From the NCBI GenBank assembly GCA_017514785.1, contig JAFWIO010000005.1, positions 1 to 64,000 of the forward strand: a stretch of DNA of 64,000 nt, written 5' to 3'. The notes under the pieces were generated by a model, which worked only from the letters and a program-made list of their open reading frames with translations, ran no database searches and was not told the origin of the DNA. The position numbers were made by a program, and so were the translations under genes. Shown here piece by piece: positions 9,308-18,843 of the stretch. This stretch comes from Eubacterium sp. GTDB lineage: Bacteria; Bacillota; Clostridia; Lachnospirales; Lachnospiraceae. Positions within the stretch are counted from its first letter, which is position 1. Each line of letters starts with the position of its first letter.

Positions 9308-10255
9308 TTATTCACTAGTTTTTCTAATTCGTCTATCTAGGGCGTTGTTCCATTTTAATGTCCAACCTTCTTCGTCCAGGTCGGCCTCTAGCCCCTCTTT
9401 CATCATTTCCATTCTGGCATCAGTATTATCAGCCATGCTTAAAGCCATAGCCTCCACTAATGATGGAACCTTTGGCGAGCCATACTCTAGTTCGCCGTGG
9501 TGTGACAAGATGCAGTGCATAAGTTCTTTTAATCTGACTGGTGAGAAGCCCTCAATCTTTGAAGCTTTTTCCTTCACCATCTCTGTTCCTATCACAATAT
9601 GACCGATTAACTGTCCAGCATCTGTGTAGTCATTCTTTGGAAAAGGTGATAGTTCTACCACTTTACCAATGTCGTGACAAAGCGCGGAAGTTATTAACAA
9701 ATCTCTATTTATTTCTGGATATAATTTACAATATCCATCACAAATCTTAGCAACATTAAGTGTGTGCTCTAGCAATCCACCCACGAAAGCATGGTGCATA
9801 GCCTTAGCGGCAGAGCTTTTCTTAAATGCAGCCACAAACTTCTCGTCCTCTACAAAGAAAGCATCAAGAAGTTTCTTGTAGTCATCAGTTTGAATTGTTC
9901 CTATTATAGAAACAACCTCGTCCATCATCTGATTAATGTCCTTGTCTGTGCAAGGTAGATAATCCGCCTCGTTTACTTCTGTCATCTCAACTTTTCTAGC
10001 GCGTCTAATGTTCATTTGAAGCGCTCCATTAAATGATGTGATTTCGCCAGTCACCTCAACATAGTCTAGGCTGTCAAAATCATCAATGCCCGGATCATTT
10101 GGCTCCCAAACCTTTGCATTTAGCATTCCAGTTTTATCCTGCAAAACCACATTCAAGTAATCCTTGCCCGCTTTTGTAGTGGCAGGATTCACTTGCTTTA
10201 CCATATAAATGGTAGAAATATTATTTCCTTCTTCTAGTGTATTAATGTAATTCAT
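9308..10255 (-). CDS. yhaM: HD-domain 3'-5' exoribonuclease, YhaM family
   Basis: A 315-residue cytoplasmic protein with an N-terminal OB-fold nucleic-acid-binding domain (residues about 15-95, DYVEVTGEITSFNGALQMNI) and a C-terminal HD domain with the metal motif (HHAFVGGLLEHT near 165, then CHDIGK near 200). This is the YhaM/CBF1 layout, which removes nucleotides from RNA 3' ends in Firmicutes. Length matches the family. The start ATG 10255 follows AGAGG. It is read divergently from mutS2 from a promoter whose -10 box overlaps the mutS2 -10 box. It is followed by its own terminator. Confidence 0.88.
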   Translation of the reverse strand: MNYINTLEEGNNISTIYMVKQVNPATTKAGKDYLNVVLQDKTGMLNAKVWEPNDPGIDDFDSLDYVEVTGEITSFNGALQMNIRRARKVEMTEVNEADYLPCTDKDINQMMDEVVSIIGTIQTDDYKKLLDAFFVEDEKFVAAFKKSSAAKAMHHAFVGGLLEHTLNVAKICDGYCKLYPEINRDLLITSALCHDIGKVVELSPFPKNDYTDAGQLIGHIVIGTEMVKEKASKIEGFSPVRLKELMHCILSHHGELEYGSPKVPSLVEAMALSMADNTDARMEMMKEGLEADLDEEGWTLKWNNALDRRIRKTSE

Positions 10256-10281
10256 AAATACCTCTTTCTAAGGTGCTAGGG

Positions 10282-10310
10282 TTTACCTAACATCCATTCT
10301 TTATTATAAT
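10282..10310 (+). promoter_or_regulatory. Promoter of mutS2
   Basis: TTTACC (10282-10287), a 17-base spacer and TATAAT (10305-10310). The -10 box overlaps that of the opposing promoter by four bases in the symmetrical sequence ATTATAAT. Confidence 0.6.
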
Positions 10311-10331
10311 TGATTACAGAATTATAAGCAA
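10303..10331 (-). promoter_or_regulatory. Promoter of the yhaM-type gene
   Basis: On the minus strand TTGCTT (10331-10326), a 17-base spacer and TATAAT (10308-10303). The predicted start site lies about 40 bases before the ATG. Confidence 0.65.
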
Positions 10332-10341
10332 AGGAATTATT

Positions 10342-12753
10342 ATGAACAGCAAGGTTTTATCGACTTTAGAATTCAATAAAATAGCGAAAATGTTAGAGGA
10401 CATAGCTGGTTCTTCTGCGGCAAAGAAAATGTGCAAAGAACTTAAGCCTATGTCTGATTTGAGTGAGATAAAAAAGGCTCAAACATATACTGCAGACGCA
10501 CTTTCTCGCATTTGGAAAAAAGGTGCTCTTGGGTTTACGGGTCTAGTTGATATCAATGAGCCTCTAAAGAGACTTGAGATTGGTTCAGTTTTGGGAACTG
10601 GCGAACTTTTGCAGATAAAATCTGTACTTGGAATCTCAAACGAGGCTAAAACATACGGACGTGATGTAAAGGATAAGACTGGAGCTAACGAAAAGTCTGG
10701 AAGCAATAACTCAGATGAGGAATATACAGATAGTTTGACTCCACTCTTTGAGCAGATTGAGCCTTTAACATATCTAAAGGCTGAAATTGATAAATGTATA
10801 TTGGCAGAAGACGAGATAGCGGACGATGCTTCTCACAATCTAAAGAACATCCGCCGCCAAATGAAGATTGCAGCCGACAGAGTTCACACACAGCTTAACT
10901 CTTTTGTAAATTCAAAGGCCGGCAAAGACTATTTGCAGGATACTCTTATCACTATGAGAGATGGCAGATACTGTGTTCCGGTAAAGGCAGAACACCGCGC
11001 TCAGGTGGATGGTATAGTGCACGATCAATCCGCCACTGGTTCTACTGTCTTTGTAGAGCCTAAGGCTGTAGTTGATTTGAATAACAAGTTAAGAGACCTT
11101 GCGGCAAAGGAAGCTGAGGAAATTCAAATTATTTTGGCTAACCTCTCAAATTCCTGCGCTGAACATATAGATGAGATTTATACAAACGTGGAAGTTCTTA
11201 CTAAATTAGATTTTATATTGGCTAAGGGTGCTTTGGCTAAACAGATGAAAGCCACTATGCCAATTCTTAATGATCACGGATATATAAACATAAAGCAGGG
11301 ACGCCATCCACTTTTGGATGTAGAAAAAGTGGTTCCTATCGATGTTTATTTGGGAAAAGATTTCACACTTCTAGTTGTGACTGGTCCTAACACTGGTGGT
11401 AAGACAGTTTCACTTAAGACTGTCGGACTTCTAACTCTTATGGGTCAGGCTGGACTTCATATACCAGCAGATGATAAGAGTGAGATTGCTGTATTTGACG
11501 AAGTCTTTGCAGATATAGGAGATGAGCAAAGTATCGAGCAGTCTCTAAGTACTTTCTCATCACACATGGTAAACACTGTAGATATTCTAAAGAAGGCTGA
11601 TGCTAATTCACTTGTTTTGTTTGACGAGATAGGTGCTGGTACAGATCCCGTGGAGGGTGCTGCTCTTGCCATATCTATTCTCTCATTCCTAAAGGACGTG
11701 GGCGCTCGCATTATGGCTACCACTCACTACAGCGAACTTAAACTTTACGCGCTATCGACAAAGGGCGTTTCAAACGCGAGCTGCGAATTCAATGTTGAGA
11801 CTTTGCAGCCAACATACAAACTCTTAATTGGTCTTCCTGGAAAGAGTAATGCTTTTGCTATTTCTAGCAAGCTTGGTCTTTCGGAGGATATTATTGAAGG
11901 CGCGAAGGAACGTATAGATTCAGACGATGAACAGTTTGAGGATGTGCTTGAGCGAATCGATAAACAGCGAGTGCAGATTGAAAAAGATCAAGAAACTATC
12001 GCCGTTTACAAATCTCAAATCACAAGCCTTAAAAATGAATATGAACAGAAGAGAAAACGTCTTGAAAAGCAAAGAGACCGCATTGTGACCGCGGCAAAGG
12101 AAGAGGCAGCTAAGATTTTAAAGGACGCCAAAGAAACTGCCGACAAAGCTATCTCTGATATAAATAAAGGCAAGAAAGCTGCCAACACAAAAGAGATGGA
12201 GCAAGCAAGAGGAAGTATAGGCGAGATGCTAAAGGATGTGCAGACTTCTTCTATCAAACGCTCAATCGGTTCAAAGGAACACAAGCCATCTGACTTTAAG
12301 TTGGGAACTGGCGTTAAGGTTCTAAGTCTTAACTTAAATGGACATGTCACTTCTCTTCCTGACAAAGATGGTAATATGGATGTTCAGATGGGCATTCTTA
12401 ATTCAAAGATAAATATAAAAGATCTTGAAATTATAGATGAGCCAGAGATTAAGGCTCCGGGCTTTAAGAAAGGCTCAAGCGGAAAAATCAAAATGCAAAA
12501 AGCACAGGATGTCTCTATGGAGATTAATGTGATCGGAAAAACTGTGGATGAGGCTATAAACGAGTTAGAAAAATATTTGGACGATGCTTACATAGCAAAA
12601 CTACCTCAGGTAACAATCATCCACGGCAAAGGAACTGGAAAATTGCGCTCTGCTATTCAGAGTTATTTGAAAAAATGTAATTATGTAGATACATATAGAA
12701 ACGGAACATTTGGCGAAGGCGGAAGCGGAGCCACTATTGTCACTTTTAAATAA
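10342..12753 (+). CDS. mutS2: MutS2, DNA/ribosome-associated ATPase with Smr nuclease domain
   Basis: An 803-residue homologue of MutS that lacks the mismatch-recognition domain. Members of the family suppress recombination and, in Bacillus, help rescue collided ribosomes. Seen: helical core and clamp region; ATPase with Walker A TGPNTGGKTVSLKT near residue 350, and FDEIGAGTDPVEG and ATTHYSELK after it; a coiled-coil region near 530-600; and a C-terminal Smr domain with TIIHGKGTGKLR near 760. Residues about 108-130 form a low-complexity insertion compared with typical members. Start ATG 10342 follows AAAGGA. The gene appears to be transcribed alone from its own promoter. Confidence 0.95.
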   Translation: MNSKVLSTLEFNKIAKMLEDIAGSSAAKKMCKELKPMSDLSEIKKAQTYTADALSRIWKKGALGFTGLVDINEPLKRLEIGSVLGTGELLQIKSVLGISNEAKTYGRDVKDKTGANEKSGSNNSDEEYTDSLTPLFEQIEPLTYLKAEIDKCILAEDEIADDASHNLKNIRRQMKIAADRVHTQLNSFVNSKAGKDYLQDTLITMRDGRYCVPVKAEHRAQVDGIVHDQSATGSTVFVEPKAVVDLNNKLRDLAAKEAEEIQIILANLSNSCAEHIDEIYTNVEVLTKLDFILAKGALAKQMKATMPILNDHGYINIKQGRHPLLDVEKVVPIDVYLGKDFTLLVVTGPNTGGKTVSLKTVGLLTLMGQAGLHIPADDKSEIAVFDEVFADIGDEQSIEQSLSTFSSHMVNTVDILKKADANSLVLFDEIGAGTDPVEGAALAISILSFLKDVGARIMATTHYSELKLYALSTKGVSNASCEFNVETLQPTYKLLIGLPGKSNAFAISSKLGLSEDIIEGAKERIDSDDEQFEDVLERIDKQRVQIEKDQETIAVYKSQITSLKNEYEQKRKRLEKQRDRIVTAAKEEAAKILKDAKETADKAISDINKGKKAANTKEMEQARGSIGEMLKDVQTSSIKRSIGSKEHKPSDFKLGTGVKVLSLNLNGHVTSLPDKDGNMDVQMGILNSKINIKDLEIIDEPEIKAPGFKKGSSGKIKMQKAQDVSMEINVIGKTVDEAINELEKYLDDAYIAKLPQVTIIHGKGTGKLRSAIQSYLKKCNYVDTYRNGTFGEGGSGATIVTFK

Positions 12754-12815
12754 GTTTTAAAAATAATTCATAACTTTTTAATATTTATTTACGACAATAT
12801 ACCTAGGAGGAATTT

Positions 12816-13517
12816 ATGGCAGACAAAAAGAAAATTTTAATAGTAGATGACGATGAAAATATCGCAAATCTTATTTCTTTGTATTTGACGAAGGAATGTT
12901 TTGAGACTCATATAGAACACGACGGAGAATCAGCCATTGAGGCGTGGAAATCTTTTAAGCCTGACTTGATTCTTCTTGATATTATGCTTCCAGGAATGGA
13001 CGGCTACGATGTCTGCAGAACTATTCGCAAGGAATCTAATGTTCCAATCATTATGCTCTCTGCTAAGACAGAAGTTTTTGATAAGGTTTTAGGTTTAGAG
13101 TTGGGTGCAGACGATTATATGATTAAACCATTCGACTCTAAGGAGCTAGTGGCTAGAGTTAAGTCAGTTCTTAGACGCTACCAAGAGCCTACTGCTGCGC
13201 CTGAAGAAAAGGAAGACAAAGTTTTAGAGTTTAAAGATTTGACTATCAATCTTTCAAACTACGAGGTTATATATAAAGGAAAACCTGTTGAGATGACACC
13301 AAGAGAGATTGAGCTACTCTACTTTTTGGCATCTTCTCCTAACCAAGTGTTTAACCGCGAGCAGCTACTAGAGCAGATTTGGGGTTATGACTTTGCAGGG
13401 GACACTAGAACAGTAGATGTTCACATTAAACGAATTCGTGAGAAACTTCCAGACACAGACGAGTGGGCTATCACTACTGTCTGGAGTGTAGGATATAAAT
13501 TTGAATTAAAGAAGTAA
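12816..13517 (+). CDS. OmpR/PhoB-family response regulator
   Basis: A 233-residue DNA-binding response regulator. Seen: a receiver domain (1-120) with acidic pocket IVDDDEN, phosphoacceptor Asp in LILLDIMLPGMDGYDV near residue 54, and conserved lysine in MIKPFDSKEL; then a winged-helix output domain from about 135 (FNREQLLEQIWGYDF, TRTVDVHIKRIREKL). Start follows AGGAGG. The histidine kinase gene starts one base after its stop codon, so the two form a pair. The controlled genes cannot be read from sequence; none of the flanking genes has obvious direct repeats marking it as a target. Confidence 0.94.
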   Translation: MADKKKILIVDDDENIANLISLYLTKECFETHIEHDGESAIEAWKSFKPDLILLDIMLPGMDGYDVCRTIRKESNVPIIMLSAKTEVFDKVLGLELGADDYMIKPFDSKELVARVKSVLRRYQEPTAAPEEKEDKVLEFKDLTINLSNYEVIYKGKPVEMTPREIELLYFLASSPNQVFNREQLLEQIWGYDFAGDTRTVDVHIKRIREKLPDTDEWAITTVWSVGYKFELKK

Positions 13518-13518
13518 T

Positions 13519-14550
13519 ATGAAATTATCAGTTTTGTCAAAATTTATAATATTATATATTCTGTTTGCAATAATGGGATATGCATTTATCGGCTATTATC
13601 AGCAAAGTTGGTTAACTCCCGAAGATGAGGGAGATTTAATTATGCATGGAATGATAATAATGTATATTGCTATGCTTGTTATTGCCGCTTTAGTGTTTGG
13701 TATTTATTGTTTTTTAATCTATTTGCCACTTAAGAAAATTCGAACTGCTGCTATGGAATATGCAGTGGGAAACTTTGATTACGAAGCTCCTAAGGTAGAA
13801 ACCGACAAAGATATGAGTGATATTTCAGCATCCCTAACCATTATGTCTGATAGATTAAGCAACACTAGAGATTATCAGCGAGATTTTATCTCAAACATCT
13901 CACATGACTTTAGATCCCCTCTCACTTCTATCAGAGGTTATTTGGAGGCTATGTTGGATGGGACTATTCCACCATCTGAATATGAACACTATCTAAAGAC
14001 TGTTCTTTCTGAAGCAAACAGACTTGAACACTTAACCGAAGGACTATTGGAGATGGATGGTTATGGTACCGAAGGTTTAGAGTTAATCTATGAAAACTTT
14101 GACATGGAACAAGTAGTTACTGAGGCTGTCGAGACATTCGAGGGAAGATGTAATAAGAAGAATTTAGAAATTGTTATGAAATTCCCTAGCAAACACTACT
14201 TGGTTAATGGTGATAAGGGAAAATATGAGCAGGTTTTATATAATTTACTAGATAATGCTATTAAGTTCAGCAATAATAATTCTAAGATTATCATTTCACT
14301 ATACAATCAGGGGGATAAGCAATACTGCTCCGTCAAAGACTTTGGCCCAGGCATCTCATCTGATAAAATCGATAAGATTTTCCAGAGATTTTACAAATCA
14401 GATTCATCTAGGGGCAGAGATAAGACAGGAAATGGAATTGGTCTATCAATAGTAAAAGAGATAATTATGGCCCACAACGAGACTATAGATGTTATCTCAA
14501 CTGAAGGCGCAGGTTGCGAATTTGTGTTCTCAATAAAACACGCTAAATAG
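13519..14550 (+). CDS. Membrane sensor histidine kinase
   Basis: A 343-residue kinase paired with the preceding regulator. Seen: TM1 near residues 7-26, an outside loop of only about 20 residues, TM2 near 46-70, a HAMP linker, the HisKA motif FISNISHDFRSPLTSIRG near 120, and an ATPase domain with NLLDNAIKFS, DFGPGIS and GNGIGLSIVKEI. With so small an outside loop, it probably senses within the membrane or through a partner protein rather than binding a soluble ligand (known for intramembrane-sensing kinases, inferred here). Translation is probably coupled to the regulator gene. Confidence 0.93.
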   Translation: MKLSVLSKFIILYILFAIMGYAFIGYYQQSWLTPEDEGDLIMHGMIIMYIAMLVIAALVFGIYCFLIYLPLKKIRTAAMEYAVGNFDYEAPKVETDKDMSDISASLTIMSDRLSNTRDYQRDFISNISHDFRSPLTSIRGYLEAMLDGTIPPSEYEHYLKTVLSEANRLEHLTEGLLEMDGYGTEGLELIYENFDMEQVVTEAVETFEGRCNKKNLEIVMKFPSKHYLVNGDKGKYEQVLYNLLDNAIKFSNNNSKIIISLYNQGDKQYCSVKDFGPGISSDKIDKIFQRFYKSDSSRGRDKTGNGIGLSIVKEIIMAHNETIDVISTEGAGCEFVFSIKHAK

Positions 14551-14551
14551 G

Positions 14552-14580
14552 TTGAAAAATTGGGTGGTTTGTACTACTAT
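14552..14580 (+). promoter_or_regulatory. Promoter of the ferredoxin gene
   Basis: TTGAAA (14552-14557), a 17-base spacer and TACTAT (14575-14580), placed directly after the histidine kinase stop codon and about 40 bases before the ferredoxin start. Confidence 0.55.
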
Positions 14581-14619
14581 TATTAGGTATTATTTAAGAA
14601 TATAAAAGGAGGCTACATC

Positions 14620-14793
14620 ATGGCTTACAAAATTACTGATGGATGTATCGGTTGTGGCGCTTGTGAAGGAACTTGTCCTGTTGGCGCTATCAAGAACGCA
14701 GGCGATGTTTACGAGATTGACGCTGATGCTTGTATCGAGTGCGGCGCTTGTGCAGGTTCATGCCCAACAGATTCAATTAAACTAGATGACTAA
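14620..14793 (+). CDS. 2[4Fe-4S] ferredoxin, 57 residues
   Basis: A short gene starting MAYKITDGCIGCG, with AAAGGAGG 8 bases before the ATG. It carries two full CxxCxxCxxxCP cluster motifs (CIGCGACEGTCP and CIECGACAGSCP), the classical clostridial bacterial ferredoxin of normal length. It would carry low-potential electrons between enzymes such as pyruvate:ferredoxin oxidoreductase and hydrogenase or Rnf in an anaerobe; the partner enzymes are not in this window. It has its own promoter and a strong terminator, so it is probably a single-gene, highly expressed unit unrelated to its neighbours. Confidence 0.95.
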   Translation: MAYKITDGCIGCGACEGTCPVGAIKNAGDVYEIDADACIECGACAGSCPTDSIKLDD

Positions 14794-14802
14794 TCTAGTC
14801 AT

Positions 14803-14838
14803 AAAAAAAGAACTATCGTAATCGATAGTTCTTTTTTT
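14803..14838. terminator. Bidirectional terminator between ferredoxin and dnaB
   Basis: A perfect 16-bp stem (14803-14818 with 14823-14838) with a four-base loop and A/T-rich flanks. It gives a hairpin followed by a T run on both strands, and so serves both convergent genes. Confidence 0.85.
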
Positions 14839-14842
14839 ATAC

Positions 14843-16192
14843 TTAAATGTGACTAGTTTCTGGATTTTCAAACTTGGTGTAATCTCCTAGCCATACTAGC
14901 TCTACTTCCCCAGTAGGGCCGTTACGTTGTTTAGCCACATTTACTATAATTCTATTTTTATCTTCCTGTTTAGTTTCTTTATCATAAAATCTAGACATTA
15001 GCATAACCACGTCGGCATCCTGCTCTATAGAACCTGACTCACGAAGGTCTGCTAATATTGGTTTCTTATCTTCTCTAGATTCACTAGTACGGTTAAGCTG
15101 TGATAGGGCTATAACTGGAACCTTCAAATCTTTAGCTATTGCTTTAAGTGTTCTTGAAATTTCAGCAATCTCCTGCTCTCTGTTACCAATCTTTACGTGT
15201 GAACCTGTAGACTTAGTAGTTAGTAGTTGTAAGTAATCGACTACTACCAACTGGATATCTTTTTCTAGTTTTAGTTTTCTACACTGAGATCTCATAACAC
15301 TGACATCAATACCTGATGTGTCGTTTATGATAATGTTTGACTGACCAATAACCTCAGCAGCTTCCACTAAGCCTTCCCATTCACGTTCGCTCAACTCACC
15401 ATTACGGATTTTTTGACCCGGAATCATAGAGTTCTGCGAAAGAAGACGCTGAACCAAAGATTCATCTGACATCTCCGCTGAAAAGATAACCATAGGAATC
15501 TGCTGCTTAACGCCAACAGCCTCTGCTATATTTAGAGCCAACGCAGTTTTACCAACTGATGGTCTAGCCGCAATAAGGATTAAGTCTGATGGCTGAAGAC
15601 CAGACAATTTCTGATCTAACTTTGTGAAACCAGTCTTAATACCTGTAATAGAACCTCTAGTCTTAGAAGCTCTTTCAATTCTATCAATAACACCTAGTGT
15701 GATATCCTTTATATCCTTAATCTCACTAGAATGTCCTTTTTGCACTAATTCAAATACTTCTTTTTCTGCTTCCTCTAGCAACTCGTCTGAAGTCTCATTT
15801 CCTGCATAACATTTGTTAGTAATATCTTCAGTAGACTTAATTAGCTTTCTTAAAACAGCTTTGTCGTGGACTATCTGCGCATACTCTTTAACATTGGCAG
15901 ATGTTGTTACCATATCTAAAATGTTTTTAATGAAGTCTATACTAACAATCTCAGAAGGAACGCCCTGCTCCTCTAACTGAGTTTTAACTGTTACTAAGTC
16001 ACAAGCCTTACCCTTGGCTGACAATTCCATCATTGCTTTGAAAAGCTCTGCATAGTTTTTCTGATAGAAATCTTCTGCAGATATCATTTCACCCGCAACT
16101 GAAATAGCCTTTGAATCCATAAGCATAGATCCAATGACTGCTTGTTCAGCTTCGTTGCTATGTGGCATTACTCTTTTTACTACTTCGTCCAT
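14843..16192 (-). CDS. dnaB: Replicative DNA helicase
   Basis: DnaB is the hexameric helicase that unwinds DNA at the replication fork. From ATG 16192 the protein is 449 residues. Seen: the N-terminal primase-interacting domain (PHSNEAEQAVIGSML); Walker A ARPSVGKTALALN near 205; Walker B VVVDYLQLL; and the arginine-finger region DLRESGSIEQDAD. I prefer ATG 16192 over an in-frame ATG 27 bases upstream because AAGGGA precedes it and because the predicted -10 box (16222-16227) would leave almost no leader for the earlier start. It follows rplI and gdpP in the order common in Firmicutes. Confidence 0.95.
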   Translation of the reverse strand: MDEVVKRVMPHSNEAEQAVIGSMLMDSKAISVAGEMISAEDFYQKNYAELFKAMMELSAKGKACDLVTVKTQLEEQGVPSEIVSIDFIKNILDMVTTSANVKEYAQIVHDKAVLRKLIKSTEDITNKCYAGNETSDELLEEAEKEVFELVQKGHSSEIKDIKDITLGVIDRIERASKTRGSITGIKTGFTKLDQKLSGLQPSDLILIAARPSVGKTALALNIAEAVGVKQQIPMVIFSAEMSDESLVQRLLSQNSMIPGQKIRNGELSEREWEGLVEAAEVIGQSNIIINDTSGIDVSVMRSQCRKLKLEKDIQLVVVDYLQLLTTKSTGSHVKIGNREQEIAEISRTLKAIAKDLKVPVIALSQLNRTSESREDKKPILADLRESGSIEQDADVVMLMSRFYDKETKQEDKNRIIVNVAKQRNGPTGEVELVWLGDYTKFENPETSHI

Positions 16193-16221
16193 ATCTTTTC
16201 CCTTAAACCGTGATGTCATCT

Positions 16222-16249
16222 ATTATATTACATCTAAAAATTTTTACAA
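16222..16249 (-). promoter_or_regulatory. Promoter of dnaB
   Basis: TTGTAA (16249-16244), a 16-base spacer and TATAAT (16227-16222) on the minus strand, inside the 97-base gap between rplI and dnaB. This would let dnaB be expressed separately from gdpP-rplI. Confidence 0.55.
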
Positions 16250-16289
16250 TTTAGTTATTAACAATTTTCAAACTTTTTTGTAAATATCT

Positions 16290-16736
16290 TTATTTTGCTA
16301 CTACTTTTATGGTAAGTGTCGCTTGTACTTCTGGATGCAATTTAATCTTTACATCATACGTTCCAAGTGACTTAATGTTTTCTGGTAAAACTACTTTCTT
16401 CTTATCAAACTCTAAGCCCAACTGATTCTTTGCCTCGTTAGCAACATCCTTTGTCGAAATCGACCCAAATAGTTTTCCTTCTACTCCTGCATCCATCTTA
16501 ATAGTGATAGACTGTGTGGCTAATTTATCAGCTAAAGCCTTTGCATCATCCAACTTTTCCTGAGCCACTTTCTCATCGTTCTTCTTCTGAAGTTTTAAAT
16601 CATTAAGGTTTTTGCTGTCTGCCTCCACACCTTTCTTCTTAGGTAGGATAAAATTTCTAGCATAACCATCATTTACATCTACTATCTCGCCCTTTTTGCC
16701 GAGAGATTTAACATCTTCTAATAGGATAACTTTCAT
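16290..16736 (-). CDS. rplI: Ribosomal protein bL9
   Basis: A 148-residue protein of normal length that binds 23S rRNA in the large subunit. Seen: the conserved N-terminus [16 protein letters not shown] and the N-domain motif YARNFILPK, the long connecting helix (residues about 40-75), and the C-terminal RNA-binding domain ([13 protein letters not shown]). The gdpP stop and the rplI start overlap as TAATG, so translation is probably coupled. The gdpP-rplI-dnaB order is widespread in Firmicutes. Confidence 0.97.
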   Translation of the reverse strand: MKVILLEDVKSLGKKGEIVDVNDGYARNFILPKKKGVEADSKNLNDLKLQKKNDEKVAQEKLDDAKALADKLATQSITIKMDAGVEGKLFGSISTKDVANEAKNQLGLEFDKKKVVLPENIKSLGTYDVKIKLHPEVQATLTIKVVAK

Positions 16737-18775
16737 TATAGTTCTCCCTCCTTTATTTTAGCCGTAATTAGTTTCTTCAACTGTTTTACAACGTCTTCCA
16801 CTTTAGCACCTTTGACTTGCGCGCCCGCCAAAGTCATGTGACCACCGCCGCCAAATTCTTCCATAAGAACCTGAACATTCTTATCCATAGATCTAGCGCT
16901 AATATAAACCTGGTCATTGTATGGTGTAAGCACGAATGACGCTTTGATGTCTTTAACAGTTAACAGCTCGTTAGCTGCCTGCGCACCCACTGTAGTAGGT
17001 GAATCTACATCCTTTGCATCGCACACGGAAATAGCATAGACATCTTTATATATTTCTGCATTACTGATAGTATCAGCCTTTGCCTTGTAATCTTCTAGTT
17101 TATTTCTGAACATTTTGTTGACAGTTGCAATCTCAGCGCCCTTCTTTCTAAGGTATGCTGCCGCCTCAAAAGTTCTAACGCCCACACGTCTAGTAAAGTT
17201 ATTAGTATCAACCATAATTCCACTGTACATTGTGTTTGCTTCCTTCACCGACAAACGAACAGTCTCGTTCACGTACTGCATAATCTCAACCACCAACTCA
17301 CATGATGATGAAGCAGTAAGTTCAATATATGAAAGCTGAACATTTTCAATAGCATCTTCTTTTTGTCTGTGATGATCAACTACTACCTTAGTCTGCGCTC
17401 TGTTCACAAGTCCAGGTTCTTCGGCGTAGTCTGCACTGTGACAATCCACTACTATTAAAACGTCGTTCTTTGTAATCTGATCAAGCGCCTCCGAGCCAGT
17501 CATAAACATATCGTCTGGGTATTCTTCGTCGGCCTTATAATTATCCACTAGCGGAGCCACTGTACTTGTGTATTCACCCAAAACTATATGAGCCTCTTTA
17601 CCCAAAGTCTTAGCAATACGATAGAAACCGATGGCTGCGCCAAAGGCATCGTTATCCGCCAAATGGTGTCCCATAATATAAACATCGGCATGGTCCATAA
17701 GTAGTTCTCTAAAAGCTGTAGCCTTAACACGTGACTTAACCTTAGTGTTCTTCTCAACAGATTTAGATTTACCACCGTAGTAGTAAACTTTGTTTCCATC
17801 CTTTAACACTGCCTGATCACCACCACGACCCAATGCCAAATCAATAGCTGAACTTGCCAGCTCGTAATTATCAATCAATTTTTCATTTCCACGGCCCAAA
17901 CCGATACTTAAAGTTGCATCCATGTTGTCGCCTGTTGGAATTTCTTTTACTTCGTCCAAAACAGAGAACTTATCACTTTGAATCTGGTTTAGGTACTTAG
18001 CCTTAAAGAATACAAAGTATTTGTCAGTCTCAACTTTTCTAACGATTCCGTCGTACTCGCCAAAGTACTTGGCAATCTTTCTATCAATAAGTGCAAGTGT
18101 AAGAGTTCTTCTGGCTGGCTCCACCTCTTGCATCAATTCATCATAGTTATCAAGATAAATATGACCTACTATCATCTTCTCATCAGCGTTTTCTTTTTCT
18201 AACTGGCTGATGTATGAATAATCAAATAGGTAGAAAGCAATCATATCTGCTCTTTTTTCTTGCTCATTTTTCTTTTTGCTCCACTCTGGATCTAGAGTAA
18301 ATTCCTTAAGAACAGCCTTATACTCTCTATCATTGTATGTCATCATAAATTCATTTCGACCAGACTCATCGAACTTAAGATTTTCACCGTCGAACTTATC
18401 AAAAATTGAGATGACATTTTTATTTTGAATCTTTTCCCCTTGTACCACGTCCACAAACATATTGTTTGCCCAAAGAACGCGTCCAGTCTCATCCAAAAGA
18501 CCGAATGGTACGTCAAGGTCATTTAACATTTCCTTTTGAATCTGGCTATAGTCAGCGCCAAACTCCACCAAATCCTTCACAAATATGGATTTATATCTAG
18601 TGTAAATCACTAAAACAGCTGTGGCATAAATGACAGTACCCACAGCCATATAGATACCACCTATATGGTCGTACCAAAAACTAACCACTGTAAGTACTAC
18701 CCATAATGGTAAAAAATACAGCGGCAATTTAATAAAATGCGTGATTTTTCCTTTTACTTTTGTATTTTCACTCAT
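16736..18775 (-). CDS. gdpP: Membrane cyclic-di-AMP phosphodiesterase, GdpP family
   Basis: GdpP hydrolyses the second messenger c-di-AMP, which controls potassium uptake, osmotic balance and cell-wall stress. I chose ATG 18775 (679 residues) because GGGAG precedes it; the frame opens 18 bases earlier without a site. Order: two membrane helices (about 12-55), a PAS-like domain (about 75-160), a degenerate GGDEF domain (about 165-300), a DHH domain with [11 protein letters not shown] and VVDHHRQ, and a DHHA1 domain with [12 protein letters not shown]. All DHH metal ligands appear intact. First gene of gdpP-rplI-dnaB. Confidence 0.94.
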   Translation of the reverse strand: MSENTKVKGKITHFIKLPLYFLPLWVVLTVVSFWYDHIGGIYMAVGTVIYATAVLVIYTRYKSIFVKDLVEFGADYSQIQKEMLNDLDVPFGLLDETGRVLWANNMFVDVVQGEKIQNKNVISIFDKFDGENLKFDESGRNEFMMTYNDREYKAVLKEFTLDPEWSKKKNEQEKRADMIAFYLFDYSYISQLEKENADEKMIVGHIYLDNYDELMQEVEPARRTLTLALIDRKIAKYFGEYDGIVRKVETDKYFVFFKAKYLNQIQSDKFSVLDEVKEIPTGDNMDATLSIGLGRGNEKLIDNYELASSAIDLALGRGGDQAVLKDGNKVYYYGGKSKSVEKNTKVKSRVKATAFRELLMDHADVYIMGHHLADNDAFGAAIGFYRIAKTLGKEAHIVLGEYTSTVAPLVDNYKADEEYPDDMFMTGSEALDQITKNDVLIVVDCHSADYAEEPGLVNRAQTKVVVDHHRQKEDAIENVQLSYIELTASSSCELVVEIMQYVNETVRLSVKEANTMYSGIMVDTNNFTRRVGVRTFEAAAYLRKKGAEIATVNKMFRNKLEDYKAKADTISNAEIYKDVYAISVCDAKDVDSPTTVGAQAANELLTVKDIKASFVLTPYNDQVYISARSMDKNVQVLMEEFGGGGHMTLAGAQVKGAKVEDVVKQLKKLITAKIKEGEL

Positions 18776-18814
18776 AAAAACTCCCAAACACACTTTGTGT
18801 TATACGTACAGAAA

Positions 18815-18843
18815 ATTATACATTATTTCGCCAAAATCTCCAA
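18815..18843 (-). promoter_or_regulatory. Possible promoter of gdpP
   Basis: TTGGAG (18843-18838), a 17-base spacer and TATAAT (18820-18815) on the minus strand. The -35 lies within the end of the upstream gene. The -10 is perfect but the -35 is weak. Confidence 0.4.

Noticed and set aside
16193..16219. Upstream dnaB start at ATG 16219
   Set aside because: No ribosome-binding site, and the predicted -10 box lies immediately before it.
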